Shown here piece by piece: positions 8,001 to 13,995 of a stretch of DNA of 14,090 nucleotides. Both the position numbers and the translations under genes were made by a program. This stretch comes from JACMRI01 sp043778625 (GTDB lineage Bacteria; Bacteroidota; Bacteroidia; UBA4408): NCBI GenBank assembly GCA_043778625.1, contig JAYWFU010000121.1, positions 1 through 14,090 on the forward strand, read 5' to 3'. The number at the start of each line of letters is the position of its first letter. Positions within the stretch are counted from its first letter, which is position 1. Below the pieces are notes generated by a model that was not told the DNA's origin, made no database searches, and saw only the letters and a list, made by a program, of their open reading frames with translations.

Positions 8001-8929
8001 TTACTACCTGCGGAGCAACCGTTGCCATCAGTTATTGTTACGTTGTAAGTACCAGCAGGCACGCCTGATATGCTTGCTCCTGTACCACCATTACTCCACG
8101 CATAACTATAGCCACCTGTGCCTCCGCTCGGGCTACTACTTACCGAACCTGTACTTGCACCTGCGCAACTTACGTTGGTAGAGATAGAAGCGGTTACTGA
8201 GGGTACAGATGCAGGTGGACCTGTAAGACTTAAATCATCAAAATAATAATAAGTATCTCCACCGCCATAAGCTCCACAGGTAGGGGAGGGCGCAGGGTAA
8301 GTGCAATTACCTCCAATAACTATTGCGGCAATATTTGAAGGCGCAACAAATGTAATAGAGGCACTTAACCAGTTAGTTGTGTTTGTAATTAAAAGTCCTG
8401 ATAAACCCAATAGAGTTAATCCTCCGTTAGTAGGGCATAAATAACTTGCATCGTTAATACCTGCGCAATTAGTTGTTCCCCAAATTCCAATAGTTATAGG
8501 TGCACTAGAGCAGGTTGTTGAACCTGTCATTTTAAATCTAAAAGTATAAGTTTGCCCCGACACAAGCGGTGTAGTTAAACATTGTCCAAAAGGCTCTGTT
8601 ACCTGTATTGACGGATTCCAATTTAACATTCCAATATATCCAGTTCCGTTAGGGTACGGAAGTGGCGGGTCATATCCAGCAGTTCCTGTTTGAGAAAACT
8701 GCGTTGATCCACAAGTATAATAGTCTGGAGACGCCCCGTTTGCTTGCACCCAATCTGTTAATGTTTGAATAAATGTATTAGGAGCTCCTGTCGAGAAATT
8801 AGCCGATGAAGTACAACCGGTGTTATTTTCAAAGCTTGGGTTACGTAATAGTTCACCAGAAGAACATTGCGCACTAACCTTATAAAAACTAACAATAAAT
8901 AATAGTAAGGAGAATAAAAGTGCTTTCAT
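5063..8929 (-). CDS. T9SS-exported surface adhesin with SprB repeats, PKD domain and type B C-terminal domain
   Basis: A 1288-aa secreted or cell-surface protein. Residues 1-20 are a signal peptide (cleavage SA|Q). Residues 21 to about 238 look like a jelly-roll, carbohydrate-binding-like module (RNPSFEN near the start, FDDLSLTG at the end). About eleven Ig-like SprB-type repeats follow, from about 242 to 1113, each with a core like GGTGGYSYAWSNG...GTYNVTITDGNGC. Residues 1115-1194 form a PKD domain (YWTFGDEKTASLQNPSHQY). Residues 1197-1288 are a CHU_C/gliding-motility-type C-terminal domain (VPTVFTPNGDGVNDVFSI, YNRWGLLLFN, DGTYYYML), the signal for type B T9SS secretion and surface attachment. 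SprB in Flavobacterium johnsoniae is a mobile gliding adhesin; this much shorter protein shares only repeat type and sorting domain. Its ligand is unknown and no T9SS machinery gene is nearby. Repeats 1-3 are nearly identical in DNA. No clean promoter was found upstream. Confidence 0.92.
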   Translation of the reverse strand: MKALLFSLLLFIVSFYKVSAQCSSGELLRNPSFENNTGCTSSANFSTGAPNTFIQTLTDWVQANGASPDYYTCGSTQFSQTGTAGYDPPLPYPNGTGYIGMLNWNPSIQVTEPFGQCLTTPLVSGQTYTFRFKMTGSTTCSSAPITIGIWGTTNCAGINDASYLCPTNGGLTLLGLSGLLITNTTNWLSASITFVAPSNIAAIVIGGNCTYPAPSPTCGAYGGGDTYYYFDDLSLTGPPASVPSVTASISTNVSCAGASTGSVSSSPSGGTGGYSYAWSNGGTGASISGVPAGTYNVTITDGNGCSAGSNTVTVSQPASAPSVSVSTSANVGCAGASTGSVSSSPSGGTGGYSYAWSNGGTGASISGVPAGTYNVTITDGNGCSAGSNTVTVSQPASAPSVSASTSANVGCAGASTGSVSSSPSGGTGGYSYAWSNGGTGASISGVPAGTYNVTITDGNGCSAGSNTVTVSEPSAALAATASVTTNVTTFGGSDGSASVSVAGGTTGYTYAWSNGGTGASITGLPVGSYSVAVTDANGCFITSNTIIITDPNTPLSASITSSSNVTCTGANNGSASVSAVGGAPGYTYAWSNGATTQNINGLATGTYSVTVTDANSNVVTTSSVTISEPSAALTATATNTANVTTTGGSDGSASVSVAGGTMPYYYSWTNTGTGAPLSSTTSTITNVPAGNYNVTVTDSNSCLVFSNTVSITEPLGAILSATANVTSNVSCAGGANGTATATVVGGTAGYTYAWSNGATTPTITGLTAGTYSVTVTDASTAVVTSNTVTITAPSTALAVSTSASTNVNCYGASTGSASVSVAGGTTPYYYSWSNGATTPSINGLTAGNYTVTVTDSNNCLSLNNITITAPSGGISVSTTNVTSAICSASNGSATLIVNSGTPFTYGYNYLWDNGNTSNAVNNLTVGMHTVIVTDSLGCSTTDSVLITNTITNLAVDILGTKDTILCQTGTLPVTASLSNGTAPYTYYLNNGTNITGGNNFAQNITITNDTIVIITVSDASGCASNVGDTLRIKLVQPMNSGLASDTTLCERTTLLLAPLTTSGKPPYTYLWNGATPSNSSTLQVAPTANTTYYLTITDACNNTSTDSINIKLTPKPTANFSYEGLVPLTQGIYNFKDSSTGQGIVKWYWTFGDEKTASLQNPSHQYNATGSFSTTLIIQNNLGCIDSVTKLIIGQKDTIIVPTVFTPNGDGVNDVFSIASSSVSYLKLAVYNRWGLLLFNAEGIKAITWDATTLAGTKVTDGTYYYMLNITTLSNKQLEQKGFIQVVR
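7505..8206 (-). repeat. Three near-identical 234-bp tandem repeats inside the adhesin gene
   Basis: Residues 242-319, 320-397 and 398-475 of the adhesin are three 78-aa units with almost identical protein and DNA sequence, for example GGTGGYSYAWSNGGTGAS in all three. Landmark bases recur at 7517, 7751 and 7985, an exact 234-bp period, so the array keeps the reading frame. Later repeats in the protein are of the same type but strongly diverged. This indicates recent expansion of the N-terminal units by slippage or unequal recombination, and the copy number may vary between strains. Confidence 0.9.
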
Positions 8930-9195
8930 TATAAATAAGTTTAACTTAATGGTTAAAATATATTACTTATAAATGTATTAAAATATATTTATAAAACACT
9001 TATTGTTTTGTATATTTATAAAAACAGATAAAATGATTATTGCAAATATTGTTTTGCAAACAAACTACACCTAACAAAAAATTAAAATGTAACTAACTGT
9101 ATAAAACCAGTACCTAAATTAATGGTAATTAACACTTGTGATTTAAATAAAAAAGAGTAGCCTTGTACTATTAATAAACAACTAAATAATCTACT
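8930..9195. other. Very AT-rich divergent intergenic region
   Basis: This 266-bp gap separates the minus-strand adhesin from the plus-strand lipoprotein gene. It should hold promoters for both. A candidate for the lipoprotein gene is annotated separately. On the minus strand I found no exact TAnnTTTG upstream of the adhesin; the nearest is AATATTTG, one base off. I see no gene, RNA or strong inverted repeat here. Confidence 0.6.
9136..9165 (+). promoter_or_regulatory. Candidate Bacteroidota-type promoter for the lipoprotein gene
   Basis: TTG at 9136-9138 is followed after 19 bases by TAGCCTTG (9158-9165), which differs from the TAnnTTTG -7 consensus in one base. Transcription would begin near 9172, about 24 nt before the ATG at 9196. 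Spacing and position fit the group's primary sigma-factor promoters. The sequence is AT-rich, so a chance match is possible. Confidence 0.4.
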
Positions 9196-9780
9196 ATGAA
9201 AAAAATTACACTATTATCAAGCATTGCGGCAAGCGCATTATTATTATCATGCTCATCATCAGTTAACATTGCTAAAAAAAAATACAGTAATGGTTATACA
9301 GTTTCGGTAAGTAAAAATGTAACTACGAATCAAAAACAAACTGGTAAAGATGCTGCTATCAATAGCACTACATCGGTAAACGAAACAGCTAAAACAATAG
9401 CTCCAGAAGAAGCTGCAACAGCCAGTACGGCTACTACAACAACTAACAGTGAACAAATTCTAGCTACTGAGTTGGCCGAAACAAAAACATTAATTACTGC
9501 CACTTATACTACGCCAAAAATAGCTCCAGCTAAAATTGAGAAAATGAGCGTAGTTAAAAAAGTAAAAACAATTAATGCTCTAAAAAACAAAATGACCTCC
9601 ATGGTAGGAGGAGATGTTAACCCTGTTGTGTTGGCTATACTTTGTATTTTTATACCGCCATTGGCAGTATATTTAAAAGATGGATTGAGCACAAAATTTT
9701 GGATTGATTTAATTCTTTGCCTTTTATTTGTCTTACCTGGAGTTATATATGCCTTCTTAGTGTGTTTTGATATTATATAA
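9196..9780 (+). CDS. Lipoprotein with C-terminal Pmp3/YqaE-like (UPF0057) membrane domain
   Basis: A 194-aa protein in three parts. Residues 1-19 are a lipoprotein signal: a basic start, a hydrophobic stretch and a lipobox LLSC with Cys19 as the lipidation site, followed by Ser. Residues 20 to about 135 are low-complexity, rich in Thr, Ala and Lys, with no recognisable fold. Residues 143-160 and 168-190 are two hydrophobic helices joined by a short polar turn (ILCIFIPPLAVYLKDG...FWIDLILCLLFVLPGVIYAF), the pattern of the Pmp3/YqaE family. Free-standing Pmp3 proteins are only about 50-60 aa and are linked to membrane stress or cation homeostasis. Joining a lipid anchor to two membrane helices is topologically curious, although similar fusions seem to occur in Bacteroidota. 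It has its own candidate promoter and a strong terminator, so it is probably monocistronic. Confidence 0.85.
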   Translation: MKKITLLSSIAASALLLSCSSSVNIAKKKYSNGYTVSVSKNVTTNQKQTGKDAAINSTTSVNETAKTIAPEEAATASTATTTTNSEQILATELAETKTLITATYTTPKIAPAKIEKMSVVKKVKTINALKNKMTSMVGGDVNPVVLAILCIFIPPLAVYLKDGLSTKFWIDLILCLLFVLPGVIYAFLVCFDII

Positions 9781-9801
9781 ATACATAAATATACTCTTCC
9801 T

Positions 9802-9836
9802 AAAATGGCGTTGCTTTAATTAAGCAACGCCATTTT
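9802..9836 (+). terminator. Rho-independent terminator after the lipoprotein gene
   Basis: A perfect 15-bp stem (AAAATGGCGTTGCTT with its complement) surrounds a TAATT loop, and the 3' arm runs into a six-T tract. It begins 21 bases after the stop codon. The opposite strand also has a T run, so it could work in both directions. Confidence 0.9.
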
Positions 9837-10037
9837 TTATACCTAATAGCGAGTTAATTTAAGGTGCCCAATTCTTTATTACCAGAGTTATCAACCAACC
9901 CCACTCCTACCCTACCCTGCTGTACGCAACTATGAGCTATTAACTTTTTAATCTTAATTACTTATTACATACCCCAAAGTTTATAACCGTAATAGCCCGC
10001 AACTTTAAGCACTAAATTTAAACTCATAATTGTAGGT

Positions 10038-11618
10038 ATGAACACCCGTTATATTTATTACCCCATAGCTGGGGCTGTGCTAATTATTGTAGGTATGTAC
10101 ATTGGTATAAAGTTGGGTAGCAACTACACCATTAACAAAGCGCAACATTTTTTTAATACTAAAATGGCGAGTAGCAACAAGCTCAACAACGTTATTAATT
10201 ACATACAAGAAGAATATGTTGATACCGTTAATGCTGACCAAATAACCGACAAGGCCATTAATAACCTCCTAGCCGAACTCGACCCACACAGCGTGTACAT
10301 TCCAGCAACCGAACTAGAACACACCAACGAACAACTCGAAGGTGGTTTTGATGGCATAGGAGTTGAATTTAATATCCTTAACGATACACTAATTGTAATT
10401 AGCCCACTTAGTGGAGGCCCATCGGCAACGGCAGGAATACTACCTGGCGATAAAATAATAAACGTAAACGGTAAAAATATTGCGGGTGTAAAACTCAAAA
10501 GCGAGGACGTATTCAAATACCTAAAGGGTAAAAAAGGCACTTTGGTTAAGTTAGATATAAAACGTTCGGGTTTTAAAAAACTACTCCCGTTTAATATCAT
10601 ACGTGACAAAATTCCGTTGCGAAGTGTAGACGTAAGTTACATCGTAGCACCAACAGTTGGGTTTATTAAAATAAGCAAGTTTTCGGCCACCACTCACGAT
10701 GAGTTTATAAAAGCATTTAACGAGTTAAAACCTCAAGGCATGCAATCATTAATATTGGATTTGCGTGGCAACCCTGGTGGATTTTTAGAACAAGCGGTGG
10801 AATTGTGTGATGATTTCTTGAGTGATAAAAAGCTAATTGTGTTTACCGAAGGCAAAGCAAAACCCAAACAAGAATACTACGCCACCACCAAGGGAGTGTT
10901 TGAAACAGGCAAACTATCCATACTTATTGATGAAGGCTCAGCATCTGCCGCTGAAATTGTGGCAGGGGCAATACAAGACAACGACCGAGGAACAATTGTT
11001 GGGCGCAGGTCATTTGGTAAGGGGCTAGTACAGGAGCAAAGTCAAATGAATGATGGGTCAGCCCTACGATTAACAATAGCTCGCTACTACACCCCTAGTG
11101 GACGCTGTATTCAAAAACCGTATACCAAAGGCAAACTTCAGGATTATTACGAAGAAGAAATGAACCGCTACAACAGTGGCGAATTGTTAAACAAAGACAG
11201 CGTAAAGTTTAACACCAAGCTTAATTACAAAACACTAAAAGGACGCACCGTATTTGGAGGTGGCGGAATAATGCCAGACAACTTTGTAGCTATAGATACA
11301 TCAGCTGCGCAAAAAGAATTGATTGAAATACTTATTAAAAATGAACCCAATAAGTATTGTTTATCCTACGCTAACTCACACCAAGCCGAATTAAAAATAG
11401 CAGCTATAAACACAAATTTAAATTTAGCGAATTCATTTATACTTACTAATAAAATTAAAATTAAACACATTGCCACACAACAATTACTAAATGATTATTT
11501 AACCGAAACAACAATTCGTTACTCAGGCAACAACAAATTGTTTTACGAATTGCTTTACAAAAAAGACAAATCAATCAAAACAGTTATCAATACAGTAATT
11601 AAAAATAATCAATTGTAA
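10038..11618 (+). CDS. S41 family C-terminal processing peptidase (CtpA/Prc type)
   Basis: A 526-aa serine protease that cleaves proteins from or near the C-terminus in the cell envelope. Residues 8-27 form an uncleaved-looking membrane anchor (PIAGAVLIIVGMYIGIKLGS), placing the rest in the periplasm. A PDZ domain spans about 100-176 (EGGFDGIGVEFN...LPGDKIINVNGK). The S41 core follows: LILDLRGNPGGFLEQAVEL (238-256), then the nucleophile in DEGSASAAEI (Ser303) and the base in GRRSFGKGLVQ (Lys328, Gln332). The Ser-Lys spacing of 25 and Lys-Gln spacing of 4 match E. coli Prc. YYTPSGRCIQKPY (350-362) is also typical. The roughly 90 C-terminal residues are less conserved. Family members process envelope and photosystem precursors; the substrate here is unknown. 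It precedes mnmG on the same strand by 130 bases. Confidence 0.93.
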   Translation: MNTRYIYYPIAGAVLIIVGMYIGIKLGSNYTINKAQHFFNTKMASSNKLNNVINYIQEEYVDTVNADQITDKAINNLLAELDPHSVYIPATELEHTNEQLEGGFDGIGVEFNILNDTLIVISPLSGGPSATAGILPGDKIINVNGKNIAGVKLKSEDVFKYLKGKKGTLVKLDIKRSGFKKLLPFNIIRDKIPLRSVDVSYIVAPTVGFIKISKFSATTHDEFIKAFNELKPQGMQSLILDLRGNPGGFLEQAVELCDDFLSDKKLIVFTEGKAKPKQEYYATTKGVFETGKLSILIDEGSASAAEIVAGAIQDNDRGTIVGRRSFGKGLVQEQSQMNDGSALRLTIARYYTPSGRCIQKPYTKGKLQDYYEEEMNRYNSGELLNKDSVKFNTKLNYKTLKGRTVFGGGGIMPDNFVAIDTSAAQKELIEILIKNEPNKYCLSYANSHQAELKIAAINTNLNLANSFILTNKIKIKHIATQQLLNDYLTETTIRYSGNNKLFYELLYKKDKSIKTVINTVIKNNQL

Positions 11619-11630
11619 TAAAAAAAATAA

Positions 11631-11674
11631 AAAAGCTAACTGAATATGTTTCACGTGAAACATGCCTAGCTTTT
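11631..11674 (+). terminator. Terminator-like inverted repeat enclosing parS site 1
   Basis: AAAAGCTA (11631-11638) and TAGCTTTT (11667-11674) are complementary and bracket the parS palindrome at 11646-11663, which forms its own stem. The composite hairpin begins 12 bases after the ctp stop codon and ends in four T residues. It could terminate ctp transcription. The asymmetric gaps (7 and 3 bases) between inner and outer stems make it weaker than the 9802-9836 terminator. Confidence 0.4.
11647..11662. promoter_or_regulatory. parS site 1 (ParB centromere-binding site)
   Basis: TGTTTCACGTGAAACA is a perfect match to the widely conserved 16-bp chromosomal parS palindrome bound by ParB (Spo0J). 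It extends to 18 bp with flanking A and T. ParB loads here as a CTP-dependent clamp and, with ParA and SMC, segregates the replication origin. It is 28 bases after the ctp stop codon. Confidence 0.92.
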
Positions 11675-11676
11675 AA

Positions 11677-11685
11677 AGTGGATAA
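11677..11685 (-). promoter_or_regulatory. Possible DnaA box (one mismatch)
   Basis: On the minus strand this reads TTATCCACT, one base off the TTATCCACA consensus. It lies between the two parS sites. A single near-match in AT-rich DNA is weak evidence, and no cluster of boxes was seen, so this is not an origin by itself. Confidence 0.25.
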
Positions 11686-11732
11686 AACACAAACTAATTA
11701 AATTATACGATACGTGGCGAATTAAATCGGCA

Positions 11733-11748
11733 TGTTTCACGTGAAACA
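11733..11748. promoter_or_regulatory. parS site 2, abutting the mnmG start codon
   Basis: A second perfect TGTTTCACGTGAAACA lies 86 bp from the first (start to start). Its last base is immediately before the ATG of mnmG, so it occupies the entire ribosome-binding region and there is no Shine-Dalgarno sequence. ParB bound here could affect mnmG transcription, and in RNA the palindrome could form a hairpin at the start codon. The site is seen directly; the effect on mnmG is inferred. Confidence 0.92.
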
Positions 11749-13620
11749 ATGAAAAAAGAATATGATGTTATAATAATAGGTGGCGGGCATGCTGGTTGTG
11801 AGGCTAGCTCAAGTACAGCTAACACTGGTGTTTCAGCTTTATTGATAACTATGAATATGAATATGATTGGTCAGATGAGTTGCAACCCCGCAATGGGTGG
11901 TGTGGCCAAAGGGCAAATTGTACGCGAAATTGATGCCCTAGGTGGTTACAGCGGAATAGTTACTGATAACTCAGCCTTACAATTTAGAATGCTTAATAGG
12001 AGCAAAGGCCCAGCTATGTGGAGTCCTCGTGCGCAAAACGACCGCATGCGTTTTGCAGAGGAGTGGCGCTTGATGTTGGAACAAACCCCCAACTTAGATT
12101 TTTGGCAAGACTCAGTATCCGAACTTATTATAGAAAACGGTGCGGTAGCTGGTGTTAAAACCCAAATGGGGATTATATTTAGGAGTAAGGCGGTAATACT
12201 TACCAACGGCACGTTTATGAATGGCTTAATTCATATTGGCGAAACCAACCTAAAAGGTGGGCGCACAGGCGAGCCTGCTTCTTACGGAATAACCGAACAG
12301 TTGCTTGAACTAGGATTTGAAGCGGGGCGAATGAAAACGGGTACGCCACCTCGCATTGATGGACGCAGTATTGATTACTCTAAAACCGAAATGCAGGAGG
12401 GAGATTTTACGGGCGAAAAATTTAGTTACCTGCCAGAGACTAAAGCTTTAGACAAACAACTGCCGTGTTACATAACTTACACCAACGAAGCGGTGCATGA
12501 TATACTACGCACGGGGTTTGAAAAATCGCCTATGTTTACTGGGCGCATACAAGGTTTAGGGCCAAGGTATTGCCCAAGCATCGAAGATAAAATTACACGC
12601 TTTGCTGAGCGCACACGCCACCAATTGTTTATTGAGCCCGAAGGTTGGAAAACCGTAGAGGTATACCTTAACGGTTTTAGTAGTTCGTTGCCCGAAGAAG
12701 TGCAATACGCTGCCTTACAAAAAATACCAGGGTTGGAAAATGCAAAGATGTTTAGACCCGGCTACGCTATTGAATATGATTACTTCCCTCCTACTCAACT
12801 TAAACCCACCCTCGAAACTAAACTAGTAAACGGCCTGTACTTTGCTGGGCAAATTAATGGCACCACAGGCTACGAGGAAGCCGCCTGCCAAGGTTTAATG
12901 GCGGGCATTAACGCAGCACTCAAAATACAAGGCAAAGAACCCTTAGTACTTAAACGCGATGAGGCATACATAGGTGTGCTAATTGATGACTTGGTAACCA
13001 AAGGAACTGACGAACCGTACCGTATGTTTACCTCGCGTGCCGAGTACCGCATACTACTTAGGCAAGATAATGCTGATGTGCGCCTTACGCCTATTGGCTA
13101 CAAAATTGGCTTAGCCAGCCAAGAACGCTACGACCGTGTGCAACAAAAAATAGCCAACGCTAAATTAATTACCGAGTACTGTAAAAACGAAAGTATAACG
13201 CCAGAAGAAATTAACCCTACCTTGGAAACATTGGGGAGTGCTGCCCTTACACAAAAGGTAAAACTGATAAACGTGCTGTGCCGCCCACATGTGGAGATGA
13301 ATCATTTTTATGCGGCTATTGAACGGGTACGCAATTTCTTAAATCAGTACGATAAAGAAACAATTGAACAAGCCGAAATACTCATGAAATACGAAGGCTA
13401 CATAACCAAGGAACACGACTTGGCACAAAAAATAAACAAGCTAGAGGACGTAAAACTACACGACAACTTGGACTACGCCAGCATACCATCATTAAGTACC
13501 GAAGCCCGCCAAAAACTAGCCAAAATAAAACCAACTACCTTGGGTATGGCAAGCCGTATTAGTGGCGTTAATCCTGCGGATATTTCGGTATTGTTGGTAT
13601 ACCTGGGTAAACATAATTAA
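11749..13620 (+). CDS. mnmG: tRNA uridine-5-carboxymethylaminomethyl modification enzyme MnmG (GidA)
   Basis: A 623-aa FAD-dependent enzyme that, with the GTPase MnmE, installs the carboxymethylaminomethyl group on C5 of wobble uridine 34 in certain tRNAs. The N-terminal dinucleotide fold is DVIIIGGGHAGCEA (6-19), followed by SCNPAMGGVAKGQIVREID (44-62). The first GidA signature is GPRYCPSIEDK (271-281) with the conserved Cys275. The second is FAGQINGTTGYEEAACQG (365-382). TDEPYRMFTSRAEYR (420-434) and the helical C-terminal MnmE/tRNA-binding region (KIKPTTLGMASRISGVNPADIS) are all present, so the protein is complete and of usual length. The ATG at 11749 gives the canonical N-terminus and directly follows a parS site. 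mnmG is often near the replication origin in bacteria. mnmE and the usual parA/parB neighbours are not in this window. Confidence 0.97.
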   Translation: MKKEYDVIIIGGGHAGCEASSSTANTGVSALLITMNMNMIGQMSCNPAMGGVAKGQIVREIDALGGYSGIVTDNSALQFRMLNRSKGPAMWSPRAQNDRMRFAEEWRLMLEQTPNLDFWQDSVSELIIENGAVAGVKTQMGIIFRSKAVILTNGTFMNGLIHIGETNLKGGRTGEPASYGITEQLLELGFEAGRMKTGTPPRIDGRSIDYSKTEMQEGDFTGEKFSYLPETKALDKQLPCYITYTNEAVHDILRTGFEKSPMFTGRIQGLGPRYCPSIEDKITRFAERTRHQLFIEPEGWKTVEVYLNGFSSSLPEEVQYAALQKIPGLENAKMFRPGYAIEYDYFPPTQLKPTLETKLVNGLYFAGQINGTTGYEEAACQGLMAGINAALKIQGKEPLVLKRDEAYIGVLIDDLVTKGTDEPYRMFTSRAEYRILLRQDNADVRLTPIGYKIGLASQERYDRVQQKIANAKLITEYCKNESITPEEINPTLETLGSAALTQKVKLINVLCRPHVEMNHFYAAIERVRNFLNQYDKETIEQAEILMKYEGYITKEHDLAQKINKLEDVKLHDNLDYASIPSLSTEARQKLAKIKPTTLGMASRISGVNPADISVLLVYLGKHN

Positions 13621-13775
13621 TGATAATTAGACAACGCTGATTTTACACCAATAAAAAGGGAATAGAGTAGGAGAGAGGTGGTGGTAAAAAATATTTTTAT
13701 AGGTTAAAATAAAATATTAAATTTACTTAAAATGTTTTAAAATCAATCATTTTAAAACAATAACACTATGGAAAC
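13621..13775. other. AT-rich non-coding region after mnmG
   Basis: No gene is supported here. It starts with a purine-rich patch (about 13650-13690) and continues almost purely A/T. The only clear structure is the hairpin at 13733-13759. The rest of the interval to the window end consists of REP-like palindromes and the IS end, annotated separately. Confidence 0.6.
13733..13759. repeat. A/T-rich perfect hairpin downstream of mnmG
   Basis: TGTTTTAAAAT and ATTTTAAAACA form a perfect 11-bp stem around a CAATC loop. With no GC-rich core and no T-tract after it, this is a poor intrinsic terminator, yet it is the only candidate downstream of mnmG, 113 bases after the stop. Confidence 0.4.
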
Positions 13776-13806
13776 CCCCTGCTGGCGCGAGCTTACAGCT
13801 CGTGTC
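13776..13806. repeat. REP-like palindrome, unit 1
   Basis: Starts with CCCCTGCTGGCGCGAGCTT, which recurs exactly at 13928-13946. Bases 13784-13793 pair with 13797-13806 around a TAC loop: ten pairs, two of them G-T. Its GC content stands out sharply from the surrounding AT-rich DNA. Such extragenic palindromes are known in Bacteroidota and may be mobilised by REP-associated (RAYT-type) transposases; none is encoded here. Confidence 0.7.
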
Positions 13807-13884
13807 CACTACCATTGTACCAAACCTTATTTTCTTGTTTACTATCATTATTCATTACAATTAGTTTTTATTTTTTAATGAATA

Positions 13885-13906
13885 CCAGCAACATGCTGGC
13901 ACTAGC
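13885..13906. repeat. REP-like palindrome, unit 2
   Basis: CCAGCA-ACA-TGCTGG (13885-13899) is a perfect 6-bp hairpin. The segment ATGCTGGCACTAGC (13893-13906) recurs with one mismatch at 797-810. TGCTGGC is shared with units 1 and 3, which ties the elements into one family. Confidence 0.6.
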
Positions 13907-13927
13907 CTAAACTATACGGTTACCTAA

Positions 13928-13963
13928 CCCCTGCTGGCGCGAGCTTGCCGCCACAAGTGCTCG
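13928..13963. repeat. REP-like palindrome, unit 3
   Basis: Begins with the same 19 bases as unit 1 (CCCCTGCTGGCGCGAGCTT, 13928-13946). CGAGC (13940-13944) pairs with GCTCG (13959-13963), and an inner TTG/CAA pair continues the stem past a GT bulge. The loop and 3' arm differ from unit 1, so only the left part is strongly conserved. Confidence 0.65.
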
Positions 13964-13995
13964 AAACATGCAATTTTTCATTTTTAAAGCAAATT

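Larger units (their letters stand above)
11619..11748. other. ctp-mnmG intergenic region holding two parS sites
   Basis: This 130-bp gap carries two perfect parS palindromes, a terminator-like inverted repeat around the first, and one near-consensus DnaA box. The 20-mer GGCATGTTTCACGTGAAACA at 11729-11748 is present in exact reverse complement at 11647-11666, so the parS copies with their flanks form a 20-bp inverted pair around a 62-bp spacer. I found no clear -33/-7 promoter for mnmG. Confidence 0.75.

Noticed and set aside
7505..8206. CRISPR array or satellite DNA
   Set aside because: The 234-bp repeats are in-frame protein repeats of the SprB type without short repeat-spacer structure.
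10029..10097. Direct repeat ATTGTAGGTATG at 10029-10040 and 10086-10097, suggesting an alternative ctp start at 10095
   Set aside because: The match is 12 bases in AT-rich sequence, and starting at the second ATG would cut away half of the membrane anchor, so the first ATG is preferred.
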